From CAWDVR01 sp044869805 (GTDB lineage: Bacteria > Acidobacteriota > Thermoanaerobaculia > Multivoradales > SZUA-115): DNA of 64,000 nt. The position numbers were made by a program, and so were the translations under genes. The stretch lies in contig JBIOXV010000117.1 in NCBI GenBank assembly GCA_044869805.1, positions 39,706-103,705 of the forward strand, in the 5' to 3' direction. Numbering within the stretch: the first letter of the stretch is position 1; the number at the start of each line of letters is the position of its first letter. The notes below the pieces were generated by a model that saw nothing but the letters and a program-made list of their open reading frames with translations, searched no databases and was not told the DNA's origin. Positions 19,801 through 27,700 of the stretch are shown piece after piece.

Positions 19801-21776
19801 GTGTCCGCGGGGTCCTCTTCGACCTCGGGCGGGGAGAGCGCCTGCTGCGCCGAGACCGCCAGCGCGTGGTAGGAGCCGGCGAGCACCGTCTGCCCCACGC
19901 GGTGGGTGCCGGTGGGCCCGGAAAGCTCCACCTCGAAGCGGTGCACTGCGCCCATGTCCAGCGTCGCCTCGCCCGTCGCCCGCGGCGTGCCGTCGAGCTT
20001 GAGCTGCGGCCGGAGCTGCACCAGGTACAGCGGCACGGCGTAGAGGCCGCCCCAGGCGTTGACCGCCTGGTGGTCCTCGACCGTGGCCGGGGTGTAGGAG
20101 AGGGTCAGGCGATGGCCCACCACCTGGGCCAGGGGCAGCACCAGGTCGAGCGCCGGGGCCGAGCCTTCGCCGCCCTGGCGCGCCAGCAGCCGAACTTGGT
20201 GCACGTCGGCCGGGTCCAGCACGGGCTGCTCGTAGGTCACCGCCTTGACCACCGCCGGCAGCGAGCTGGGCAGCAGGCGCAGGCTCTCGGCCGTCACGGT
20301 GCGGCTGCCGAGCTGCGACTCGTAGGTCACACCCGGCGTGGTCGCCTGCAGGTAGCCCTCGACCTCCTCCCGGATCTGTTCCGCGAGCCCGGTGGGCTGC
20401 ACGGTCGCCAGGTAGGCGTCGATGCGCTCGGCGACCGGCCAGCTCATGGCGCGCAGCACGGCGGTCGCGGGAGTCAGGTCGTAGGTCTTGAGCGCCGGCG
20501 CCAGCGGCACCCAGGCGCGGCCCGAGAAGTCCACCACCGCGCCGCGGTAGTTGGCATAGGGAACGTGGGCCGAGACCCAGGTGTGCTCGACGTCGACCGC
20601 CACCACCCGCCCGCCGCGCACCACCGGCCGGAAGGCGAGCCCGGCGCGGCCGAGCACCTCGGGCACGACGTCGGGGTTGCCGAGGCCCAGCTCGGCGGCG
20701 ATGCGCTCCAGCGGCAGCTCGATCACCCCGCGCACGTAGCGGGCCGGCACCTGGCTGGCGCGCAGCAGCGCCACCAGCAGGCTCGCCTGATCGACGTCGT
20801 TGCCGCTCTTCTGGGCGAGGGTGGCCTCGGCCCCCTTCATCGCCCCGGCGTAGACCTCGCCCGCCACCTCGTTGCGCACGAACTCGTAGATCGCCACCGC
20901 GTCGTAGCCCAGCGCCTCGGCCTTGAGCAGGATGGGCACCGAGAGCGGCGCCTGCACGTCGGGCTCGAGCTCCTCGACGCCGGGGGCGACGGCCAGGGGG
21001 TCGAGGTACGAGGGCGTGATCGCCGGCGTGAGCCGCGGCGGCCGGGCGGCGAGCGAGGCGCGGCGGTACGGCAGGTTGGCGGCCGCGAGCGGCACGAACG
21101 GCTGCTCGGCGACCGGCAGCGCGGCGAGCACCTCGCGCGCCGCGGCGGCGCCGCGAGCCAGGGCCGAGGTGGCGGCGGCGAGGCTCGCTCCCACCTTCCC
21201 ACCGCCGGCCGGGTCGCCCTCGGCCTGCGCCCGGCGCAGCGCCGCGACCGGCTCGCCGAGGGCCGCGTGCAGGCGGTCGGCGACCGCGCTGTAGTGGGCC
21301 CGCGCCGCCTCCTGCCGCGCCGCCACCTCGCCGCCGATGCCGAATCGCTGCAGGCGCTCGGAGGTGCGGTCCATCTCGCGGCGCACCAGGAGGTCCTGGG
21401 CCTCGAACGCCTCGTAGGCGGCGACCACGGCCTCGGTGCCGGCGCCGGGCTCGACTGCCGCTTGCAGGCCGGAGAGCGCGGCGTTCAGGCCCGCGGCAGC
21501 GTCTTCGACCGGCGGCAGCACCGGCCTCTTGGAGCGTTTGAGGGCGACTTGGGCGGCCTCGGCCGCGAGCTCTCCGGCGTCGCGCCCGGCGGCGAGCTCG
21601 GCGAGGATATGGCGCTCGATCTGGGGGCGCTCGATCTTGAGGGGCTCGAGCTCCGTCCGGGCCGGCCGCGGCCGGTCCTGGCCCGCCACCGGCCCGGCGG
21701 CCGCCAGGGCCGCGGCCAGGGCCAGGATGGGGGCCCACCGGCCGGTTGCGCGCATGCTTCGATCCTCAGCCGCCAT
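10866..21776 (-). CDS. giant secreted Rhs/YD-repeat protein with C-terminal deaminase-like toxin domain
   Basis: About 3640 residues. An open GTG at 21803 overlaps the previous stop, but ATG 21776 has GGAG six bases upstream and leads into a signal peptide (WAPILALAAALAAAGPVAGQ); ATG 21755 is also possible. Numbering here is from 21803. Domains in order: helical region 45-290; transglutaminase-like fold about 295-440 whose Cys is missing (SGNDVDQASLLVALLR; HTWVSAHV retained); invasin-like Ig domains about 900-1300; DUF6531 near 1541; several tens of YD repeats about 1585-3120; Rhs core about 3118-3193 (FGFTGHERDDESGLYYFKAR, DPDGF). The variable C-terminus has a hydrophobic stretch near 3255-3305 and then H3593-A-E3595 with C3619-Q-G-C3622, the zinc-site pattern of deaminase-fold toxins. 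Probably surface-displayed. Candidate immunity genes follow at once. Confidence 0.88.
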   Translation of the reverse strand: MAAEDRSMRATGRWAPILALAAALAAAGPVAGQDRPRPARTELEPLKIERPQIERHILAELAAGRDAGELAAEAAQVALKRSKRPVLPPVEDAAAGLNAALSGLQAAVEPGAGTEAVVAAYEAFEAQDLLVRREMDRTSERLQRFGIGGEVAARQEAARAHYSAVADRLHAALGEPVAALRRAQAEGDPAGGGKVGASLAAATSALARGAAAAREVLAALPVAEQPFVPLAAANLPYRRASLAARPPRLTPAITPSYLDPLAVAPGVEELEPDVQAPLSVPILLKAEALGYDAVAIYEFVRNEVAGEVYAGAMKGAEATLAQKSGNDVDQASLLVALLRASQVPARYVRGVIELPLERIAAELGLGNPDVVPEVLGRAGLAFRPVVRGGRVVAVDVEHTWVSAHVPYANYRGAVVDFSGRAWVPLAPALKTYDLTPATAVLRAMSWPVAERIDAYLATVQPTGLAEQIREEVEGYLQATTPGVTYESQLGSRTVTAESLRLLPSSLPAVVKAVTYEQPVLDPADVHQVRLLARQGGEGSAPALDLVLPLAQVVGHRLTLSYTPATVEDHQAVNAWGGLYAVPLYLVQLRPQLKLDGTPRATGEATLDMGAVHRFEVELSGPTGTHRVGQTVLAGSYHALAVSAQQALSPPEVEEDPADTERLAARLLSQLAHGYAADWDRGEAELSGLLDVAYTRPLPSVVAASNAVSVEILLGLPYSFRWQGVTLDAALRSAEPVARRADAAAARDWMRLAALEGSALEQLVFSRQFQVDGISADKGLALAREGGIEVVHLTTANIGGELPGLAHPPAVKAEIDNWVRQGLTVDVPRGPVTRNAWSGSVWRVEEPATGGAGYFIAGSLAGGSSSEPPANWILDFLAQALAAPYSAEPNTNPLAVAEIRKIPAGDGQEGEVGQPYEMALAILARDEHGRPVLGAQIIFEATEGGGMLVNAEGVEAVQHIVETSELGIAQVTLKAGTDTSVSPVYAVRNPSDTYYTQALAESVEVLAVAQGGYIVLEAPFSALAYPGPPTQLVATLGGSGFGIAGRWSDTIIVLAKDQYANPVSNVDVSFAVGAPQINCSPPPASVQNAVVFDFANCPVRVPILGECGSPSFNKLTSLRGASAGVILGNSSGATYTVNMTAPSLPPLSFTYTEGRSCNAAPLVSTSTSVLVDEVGNNIQAAKAGETWQQPIPLRLLYEWPEYEVAVAGNGDCFIRFLPGRSWRSTTGQVNYQVSNGGSASGASFTGNHYEVLVTTGLTPAENTVDFQASNIATEEPAVDPESCAEFIRQGQASINGGLASVYGLDPKIVSVDPDPILLTELGSTALPVKISYDLQPPGYSALSLEVNVYEDDTLIGRAVGSTRTGIGEVSIQRGLQFDVEKTYEAELIASRGSRVEVRGERFELPLFQRIFTKVSPYVSLSQDVDLLNQRVCAFGSEFTFSTTQEATVTLAFKKIESTNLDGGLNLGSETKLIDADLYPAGDHSLTITPSDLLPGDYVFELRGTSAIDGHEDVAPYDGPGKATSQFRTHDSLPVGHAMAKGVDLFDGHLSVVRRDLLVPGRGRPLDFTRAYASNAPKEPGVMGVGWSHSYDSKAIVTPCGEIIVAGAEGGGGRFVDDGNGGLRPLKGYHGSLVANPGDNSFDFFAKDGTRYHFGFAGSTEFPLELIADPNGNKTTLTYDRTGFKPKLVTVTDAAGRSLRFTYERRTFTLATVEVVTQIEGPGGLLMNFSYDANGNLVGASRESGAKVETYGYPDTQAEPFESRNNLISIRDELSGATTGLTYQKIPIGVQGSIQVPTQVVTELEEPEGGTTTFTYDTAALGSRAPPTFEVTVKDRRGEDTVYTLNGYGSPLSIVDPEGNREEMEWAADDIVMLSRTDGNGTRSTFTYDADANLLSESVTVTDFDGAGHNYSSVHTYVAGGFGDLRIKNRAASTTNRNGVRTDLTYDGRGNLTRKTVVGAGFTEAYTYAGNGDRRTHVDANGKTSSFSYDSYGNLASSTNPLGGSTSSTWDVRSRLLSSKDPLGRTTRYQYDTLDRLVRTDLPGAAFETTVYDDSALTRTFTDAESRTTVARFDLEGRLVEMVDPLGHRKVFEYDAEGSKTLESNSFGNGTARQDTTFAYDDAGRLVTRTEPLGRVTSFAYDDNGNAIRETLEGPGLAAPQVTESSFDALNRQVQVRRSSAAGPVVESKRFDGEGNVVLYVDPLSRQTVHTYDRLNHLLSTRDPKNGLLSFTYDGNGNRLTETDPLGRVRRMEYDALNRLTRRVDALGNATLFEYDAAGNLSREIDARLNEVEHQYDERNRRTRTERQVALGLNPVGLVATTMAYDKVGNLVEIRHPNGNLVEQTFDALDRLVAKSDNLGSLFTGVYDANGNLLEETDANGNVNTRTYDALNRLLREELPESRTRTYTYDAAGNRLTETDPNDNTTRFVYDAASRLIEVVDPPSVGTSTQTTYDLAGRVVAERDRRGNVTTVERDELGRATRIVDPPSVGTSRSFTYDAVGNQLTETDRRGIVTAYTHDAENRPLTTSRAGVTLRTLQYDKNGNVRFDTDANGNITGYEYDERNLRVAENRPLAAITRYAIDAMGDVVESRDPENHSGRRTYDLRRRVLTDSDGAGNTAAYTYDGNGNELTMQRPEGGIWNRDYDDANRLIRVTDPLTRATEYGYDDNGNRTSMTDARSKVTLFEYDDLDRQTAVQYHDGARDESTLDGNGNVIATHDAKGQDGTFTYDALDRQVLATLTPPTPSTGDDLVSSATTFDANGNLLSVVETYGGGTGTRTTTYAYDDFDRNVSATDPQGEVLAYSYDANGNRTQLRDPDGRLTTYAYDALNRLVSVTVPLSGVTQYEYFKNSLSKRVVYPNGADAKYTYDAANRLTLVENRQTSAIVSSYAYTYDRNANRTQQIEVNGGAAETTTYQFDTADQLTGVDYPDKTVRYTLDAVGNRLTEVERDLANTLLASKSSTYDDRNRVTRVDDLVDGSRSVTYGYDANGNQTSRTQSGVTTDFLYDAENQLVEVQRDSTLVGRYLYDHQGLRVRKAGSGEVLRYVYDDQSVLLQTDDAGNTVARYEYGPDRLLSMIHATEGRQFYLFDGLGSIADLTRPDGTVAARYQYDAWGNPRSTAGSSFNPFGFTGHERDDESGLYYFKARFYDPELGRFLTQDAAEGDPSNPPSLHRYLYAHANPTVFVDPDGFQSVTTLLEESVVDALSKEQYFKFAGLFALDVGYKFADVLTVGFISRHDAARDAYDSGKITGGEYATQSLKAAGRSAVVIAAGVATGGAGAVVARGVGLGATGTAVFAGAVSGVGSQAGGDLVDGQLSSAGDYFKAAGFGAAAGLAFRGVEKLNESGLGQRSVSEIAESVVTKAKTVVTGEAPSGGALASTTQGTRSLPAVSTQAEAEVAKAVTRAEAPAASATTATTAGSAGGAVRSAAKSAADDVVVIGRQVDTAVAKEWPGHKVLDLPDWTLAKNDAWVKQVIDDQATVYLASPTSKANLFDAVANRSTVFGREVDQFLAAGYKRSGDYLFPKSAADRAREILEAVPKATQRRTTIAVTETQGGTRVISSSERRLRPAQRKLLGPGEVEGVGPGHAEVTGINFARSKGLTPTGTAASRPICQGCQKALGAEGVAPLSPLKPPPKKKP
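12450..17050 (-). repeat. YD (Rhs) repeat array inside the Rhs gene
   Basis: About 4.6 kb of degenerate ~60-nt coding repeats whose translation recurs as G-x3-x-Y-x-YDxxGNLxx. On the + strand the recurring string GTTGCCGTTGGCGTCGTA (antisense of YDANGN) is easy to see. These repeats build the beta-cage that encloses the C-terminal toxin in Rhs proteins of known structure. Confidence 0.85.
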
Positions 21777-21799
21777 CGATCTCTCCGTCGCTCGTTCCA

Positions 21800-24700
21800 T
21801 CACTCGACCGGGTGCACGCTACCCACCGTCACCTGCTCTTCGGCCGCGGGCGGCTCTGGATGCAGCAGGACCGTCGCCGGCGCCGACTCGGTCTCGCCGT
21901 CGTCGACCACGAAGCGGAGCTGGTCGACCGCGGTCGAGCCCGGCGCCGCCTTGTAGGTGAGGCGCGGCGGCGTGCCGGTGAGGGTGCCGTGCACCGGCTC
22001 CTCGATCACCACGAAGGCCAGCGGGTGGCCCTCCGGGTCGCTGGCCGGGAGCGTGAGCTCGATCTCCTCGCCCGGCTTGTACTCGACCGCGAGGTCGAGG
22101 GCCTGCGGCGGGTGGTTGGGCTCGTCGCAGCTCTTGACCTCGACCAGGTTGTAGCCGGTGAGGAACGCCGGCGTGACCGTCGCCCGCACCACCGGGCCGG
22201 GGGTGGCGCCGAGGCCCTGGAAGCGCACCTCGATCACGTACTCGCGGTCCGCTCCCTGCGGCAGCCCGAAGTGCACCCAGGAAACGTCCTGCGCGCCGTG
22301 GCCGCGGCCGCCGTTGACCTCGGCCACCGGCGAGGCGGGCGTCACGCCGTCGTCCTCGAACAGCCGCACCTGGGCGCCGAGGTCGTCGCGGTACTGCTGG
22401 TCGCCCAGGCAGCGCAGGGCGCGCACCGCCAGGTAGCTCTCACTCTCGCCGTCGTTGGCGTGGCTCTCCCAGAGCTGGTTCGGCTCCTTGTCGACGGCGA
22501 CCGCGAGGTCGAGGTCGCCGTCGAGGTCGAGGTCGGCCCACGCCGACTCCTGGCCGTTCTCCTTGACGAAGATGCCGCGGTTCTTGCGCGCGAAGGAGAG
22601 CGCGCCGCCGGCCGGCGTGCGGTTCTCGAACAGGTAGCTGGCGCCCTTGTCGGCGGCGAAGAAGAGGTCGAGGTCGCCGTCGTTGTCGGCGTCGGCGCAG
22701 GACACCCCGTCGAGCTCGTGGTCGGAGACCTCGTAGCACTGCTCGTCCTCGTCGTCATCGTCGTCGCCCGGGTGGTCGGGCACACTGCCCTCGACCGCGC
22801 CGTCGTCCTCTTCGTCGTCCTCGTCGTCGCACGGGAAGATGGGCAGCCCGGTGGCGGTGAACGAGCCGTTCTGGTTGCGCCAGATCTGGGTACGCGGCGC
22901 GTCGGTCCACACCAGGTCGAGGTCGCCGTCGGCGTCGAGGTCGCAGAAGGTCGAGCCGCCCTTGTTGTCGTCGCGGGTCTCCTGGTTGAGGCCGGAGACC
23001 GAGCTGAAGCTGCCGGTGCCGAGGTTCTTCCACAGGTCCGGCTTGCTCTCCTTGCGCGCCAGCAGGTCCACCCAGCCGTCGGCGTTCCAGTCCGCCACCG
23101 CCGAGAAGTCGCCGGAGCGGGCGCTGGTGGGCAGGCCCCGCGGGGCGGCGTTCGGCGTCGCGTGGCTGAACACCCCGTGACCGTCGTTGGTGTAGAGGTC
23201 GATGCCCTTGGTGCCGTTCTCGATCGCCAGATCGAGGTCGCCATCCCGGTCGAAGTCGAAGAACGCCATGCCCTCGGTGTCCATGCCGCCGGGGATCGCG
23301 GTCCACGCTTGGTTGGGGTCCTGCACGTCATTGCCGAAGCTGTAGGGCGGGTCGGCCTCGGGGCCCTTGTTCAGGAAGATCTCCACCCGGGTGACGTTGT
23401 TGCGCGCGAAGTCCACCAGCCCGTCGCCGTCGAGGTCGGCGCAGATCGCCGACAGCGGCGCCCGGCGCCGGAGCAAGCTGTCGGCGTGGGAATCGGTGAC
23501 GTCGGCATAGGTGCCGTCGCCGAGGTTGAAGAACAGCCGCGTGCGGCCGGTCGCTACCCCGCCGCCGGAGGTACGGCCGGCATTGGACAGCAGGTCGAGC
23601 CGGCCGTCCTGGTTGAAGTCGCAGAACACCAGCCCGCCGATCTTGTCGCCCTTCTGGTCGAGGCCGACGTCCTCTGCTACCTCGTCGTACTTCCAGTCGT
23701 CGTCATCGTCATCATCGTCGTCGTCATCGTCGTCGCCGTGGCAGTCGTCGTCCTCGTTGTACTTCTGGAGGTCGTCCTTGAGCTTCTCGGCGTCCTCCTC
23801 GTCCTCGCCCTGCGGGTCGCTCCCCGGCGGGAACTCGAGCAGGAACTCGTCGGCATGTTGCACCACGAGCTCGATGCCGGTCGGGTCGCTCCCCGAGAGC
23901 AGGTTGAACTTGGTGGCGATGAGCTGCCGCGCCAGCTTGCTCGACATGTCGGAGCCGCCGTAGGAGAGCAGCTCGAGGAGCGCCGCCGAGCGGTAGAGGA
24001 GGTTCCCCAGCACCAGCTCGGAGGTCGGCCACTGCCCAGTGTGGTTCTTCCAGTAGCCGGGGGTGCGCGGGCAGAAGTCGCCGCCCGGCACGTCGTCGTC
24101 GAGGATGGTGCCGGTGGCCACGCCGTCGGCGAGCGTGGCGTTCTGCGGGCTCGAGAGCGTCACGGTGAAGGTCTCGTTCGGCTCGTCGACCGTGTCGCCC
24201 AACACCGCCACCGGAATCGCCGCCGTGGTGGCGCCCGCCGGGATGGTCAGCGTGCCGGTCGCCGTCGTGTAGTCCGTGCCCGCGGTGGCCGTGCCGTCGG
24301 CGGTGGCGTAGTCAACCGTCACGTCCTGCGTGGCGGCGAAGGACAGCGTCACCGCGAAGCTCGCCGTCACCGTGCCGCTGTTGCCCTCGGTCACCGTCAC
24401 GTCGGCGATCGAGATCTCAGGCCGTGGCGGCTCGTCGTCGTCGAGGATGGTGCCGGTGGCCTCGGCGTCGCCGAGCGTGGCGTTCTGCGGGCTCGAGAGC
24501 GTCACGGTGAAGGTCTCGTCCGGCTCGTCGAGCGTGTCGCCGGCGACCGAGACCGCGATCGCCGCGCTGGTGGCGCCCGCCGGGATAGTCAGCGTGCCGG
24601 TCGCCGCCGTGTAGTCCGTGCCCGCGGTGGCCGTGCCGTCGGCGGTGGCGTAGGTCACCGTTACGTCCTGCGTGGCGGCGAACGACAGCGTGACCGCGAA

Positions 24701-27700
24701 GCTCGCCGTCACCGTGCCGCTGTTGCCCTCGGTCACCGTCACGTCGGCGATCGAGATCTCCGGCCGCGGCGGCTCGTCGTCGTCGAGGATGGTGCCGGTG
24801 GCCTCGGCGTCGGCGAGCGTCGCCTGCAGCGGGCTCGAGAGCGTCACGGTGAAGGTCTCGTCCGGCTCGTCGAGCGTGTCACCGGCGACCGAGACCGGGA
24901 TCGCCGCGCTGGTGGCGCCCGCCGGGATGGTCAGCGTTCCGGTCGCGGCCGTGTAGTCCGCGCCCGCCGTGGCCGTGCCGTCGGCGGTGGCGTAGCCAAC
25001 GGCCACGTCGCGGTCCACGGCGCGCGACAGGGTGACGGTGAAGCTCGCCGCCGCCGAGCCGGTGTCGCCTTCCGCCACCGCTGCGTCGGCGATCGCCAGC
25101 GTCGGCGGCGTGTAGAGCGAGAAGGCCACGCTCGCCTCGGCGCGGTTGCCGGCGAGATCGGTGGCGGTGACCGCGAGCACGTAGCTGCCGTCGGCCGGGA
25201 TCGGCGTGCCGGAGACGTAGGGCGCGCCGTTCAAGGTGATGGTCTGAGTCGCCGGGTGCTCTTCGACGATGGTGACGATCGGCGTCACCGGCGGCAGGTG
25301 CTCGGCGCCCGGCGTCACGCCCGTGATGGCGATCACCGGCGGCGTCACGTCGACGATGAAGCTCCGCTCCTCGGACTCGCCGGTGTTTCCGGCGTCGTCG
25401 GTGGCGCGGGCGGAGAGCAGGTGCGTGCCGTCGGCGAGGCCGGAGAGGCGGCCGTCCCAGAAGCTCTCCGTGGGGTCGCCCTCGGGGATCGACACCCAGG
25501 CTCCGCCGTCGACCTGGATCTCCGTGCGGCGCACGATCGAGAGCAGATCCACGGCCCGCACCCGGGCCAGGGCGTCGGCGCCCACGATGGCGTTGGCCAG
25601 CGGCGCCACGATGGTCACCACCGGCGGGTCCTCGTCCACGGTGGTGAAGCTCGCCACCTTGAGGGTCACCGTGCCGGCCGGGGCGGGCAGGGTCGCGGTC
25701 AGCACCGCGAGGTAGTTGCCCAGACGCAGGCCGGAGGTCGCGAAGGTCACGCTGCCCGAGGCCTGGGCACCTGGCGCCAGGTCGGCGGTGCGGTCTACGA
25801 AGGCAAGCGTGGCGCCGGTGTCCGGGTCCTGGATGGCGATCCGGAACGGCAGCCCGGGCAAGGCCGTGGTGCCGGTGTTGCGCACCGTGTAGGTGACGCC
25901 GAGCGGCTCGCCGAGGGCCGGCGTGCGGTCGTCGAGCGTCAGGTCGCCGGTGACTTGCACCGCGCCGGCGGCGAGAGTGAAGAAGGTCTCGGCGCCCGCC
26001 TCGACCGCCCCGTCCACCTCGACCTCGAGCTCCACCGTGTAGGAGCCGAGCGCCGCACCGGCGGACGGCCAGTCGGCGGCCACCGTGGCCTCGCCGCCCG
26101 GTAGCAGGTCGGGCAGCGGCCGCTCCCACTCGGCGACCAGGGCGTCGGCGGCGTCGAACAGCGCCAGGTGGGCCACGGCACCGGAGACCGGGGCGTTGCC
26201 GCCCAGGAGCTGCACGGTGCCGGCGATCGCCACCGTGGCGCCCGACTGGTAGGTGCCGCGGTCAGTGGTCACCTGGGCGGCGAGCTCGATCTCGGCGCCG
26301 ATCGCGAAGTCCGCGGTGTCGGCCGAGAGCTCGGTCCCGCCGGCGTCGAGCAGCCGCGCGCGCACCCGGTAGTCGCCGGCGAAGACGTCGCCGCTCGGCC
26401 ACGGCCGGGTCGCCGTGAAGGTGCCGCCGAAGGGCAGGCCCTCGATCGCCGCCGGCTCGAGCTCCTCGACCAGGAAGCCCTCGGCGTCCTCGATCGCCAG
26501 CGCCGCCTGGCCGGTGAAGGCGTCGCCGGCGTTGGCCACGGTCACCGTCACCACCACCTCGTCGCCCGAGGCGTAGAGCGTGCGGTCGGTCGCCACCTCG
26601 ATCAGCGGCACGCCCGGCACCGCCACCGCCAGGCTCACCTGGGCGCGGTTGTTGTTCTCGTTCGACTCCGGCACCGCGCCGAGCGGGTCGGCGGCGGCGG
26701 CCACCGTGTAGGTCCCGGCCAGCGTGCCGGCCACCAGGTCACGGCTGACGGTCTGCGCGCCTCCCGGCGGGATCGGGCCCAGCACCACGCCCTCGACCAC
26801 GGTCACATTGAAGCCGCCGGGGCCGAGCGCCACCACTGAGAGCCCGGCGGCCGGCGAGGCGACCTGGCCCAGGTTGCGCACCGTGACGTTGACCCGCACC
26901 GTCTGCCCGGTCTGCGCCACCGGCGGCAGCACCACCAGGTCGGCGGCGCCGATCACCAGGTCGGGCCGCTCGGCCGCCGGCACGCGCACGATCATCTCCT
27001 CCGAGCGCGGCGAGAGGTTGCCGGCCTCGTCCTCGGCCTCGGCGGTGAAGACGTTGTCGCCGGCCGCGAGCGCCGCCGAGCGCAGCTCGAAGAAGCCGGC
27101 CGGGGTCAGGCGCCCCTGGCTGCCGTTGCCGGAGAGCAGCAGGTAGCCGCCCTGGACCCACTGCGTGTAGTCGAGGAACGACAGGCCGGTGGTATCGCCG
27201 AGCGGCGTGTCCTCGCCGGTCTCGAGGTCGAGCAGGTGCGGCTCGTCCTCGTCGTCCACGTAGGCCAGGGTGCGGCCGTCTGGCCCGAGCTGCGCCATCC
27301 CGCCCCAGCCCGCGGTCAGCCGCTCGGCCGCGCCGCCGGCCAGCGGCAGGCGGTAGACCGCGGAGTCGCCGCTGCCGGGGTCGACCGCCGAGTACACCAC
27401 GGCGGCGCCGTCGAACGTGAACTGGATCTGCCAGCCGCTCGGGGCGTTGCTGACCACGGTCAGGCCGCCGGTCGCGACGTCCACCACCTCGAGCTGGTAG
27501 CTCGGCTGGTAGCGCAAATACGCGAGCCGCGTGCCGTCGTGCGACCAGACCAGCGAGCGGAACTCAAACCACCAGTACGGCTCCTGGAGCACCGGGGTCC
27601 AGGTGCCGTCGCCCAGGTCATAGACGTAGAGGCCGTACTCGAAGTCGACCTGCCCGATCACCGCCAGCCGGCGGCCGTCGGGTGACGGCACCACGGTCTG

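Noticed and set aside
10770..21956. Very long open frames on the + strand across the Rhs gene (ending near 15800 and 21956)
   Set aside because: They are antisense mirrors of the Rhs coding frame, caused by high GC and biased third positions. They lack signal peptides, RBS and family matches, and the opposite frame has clear domains.
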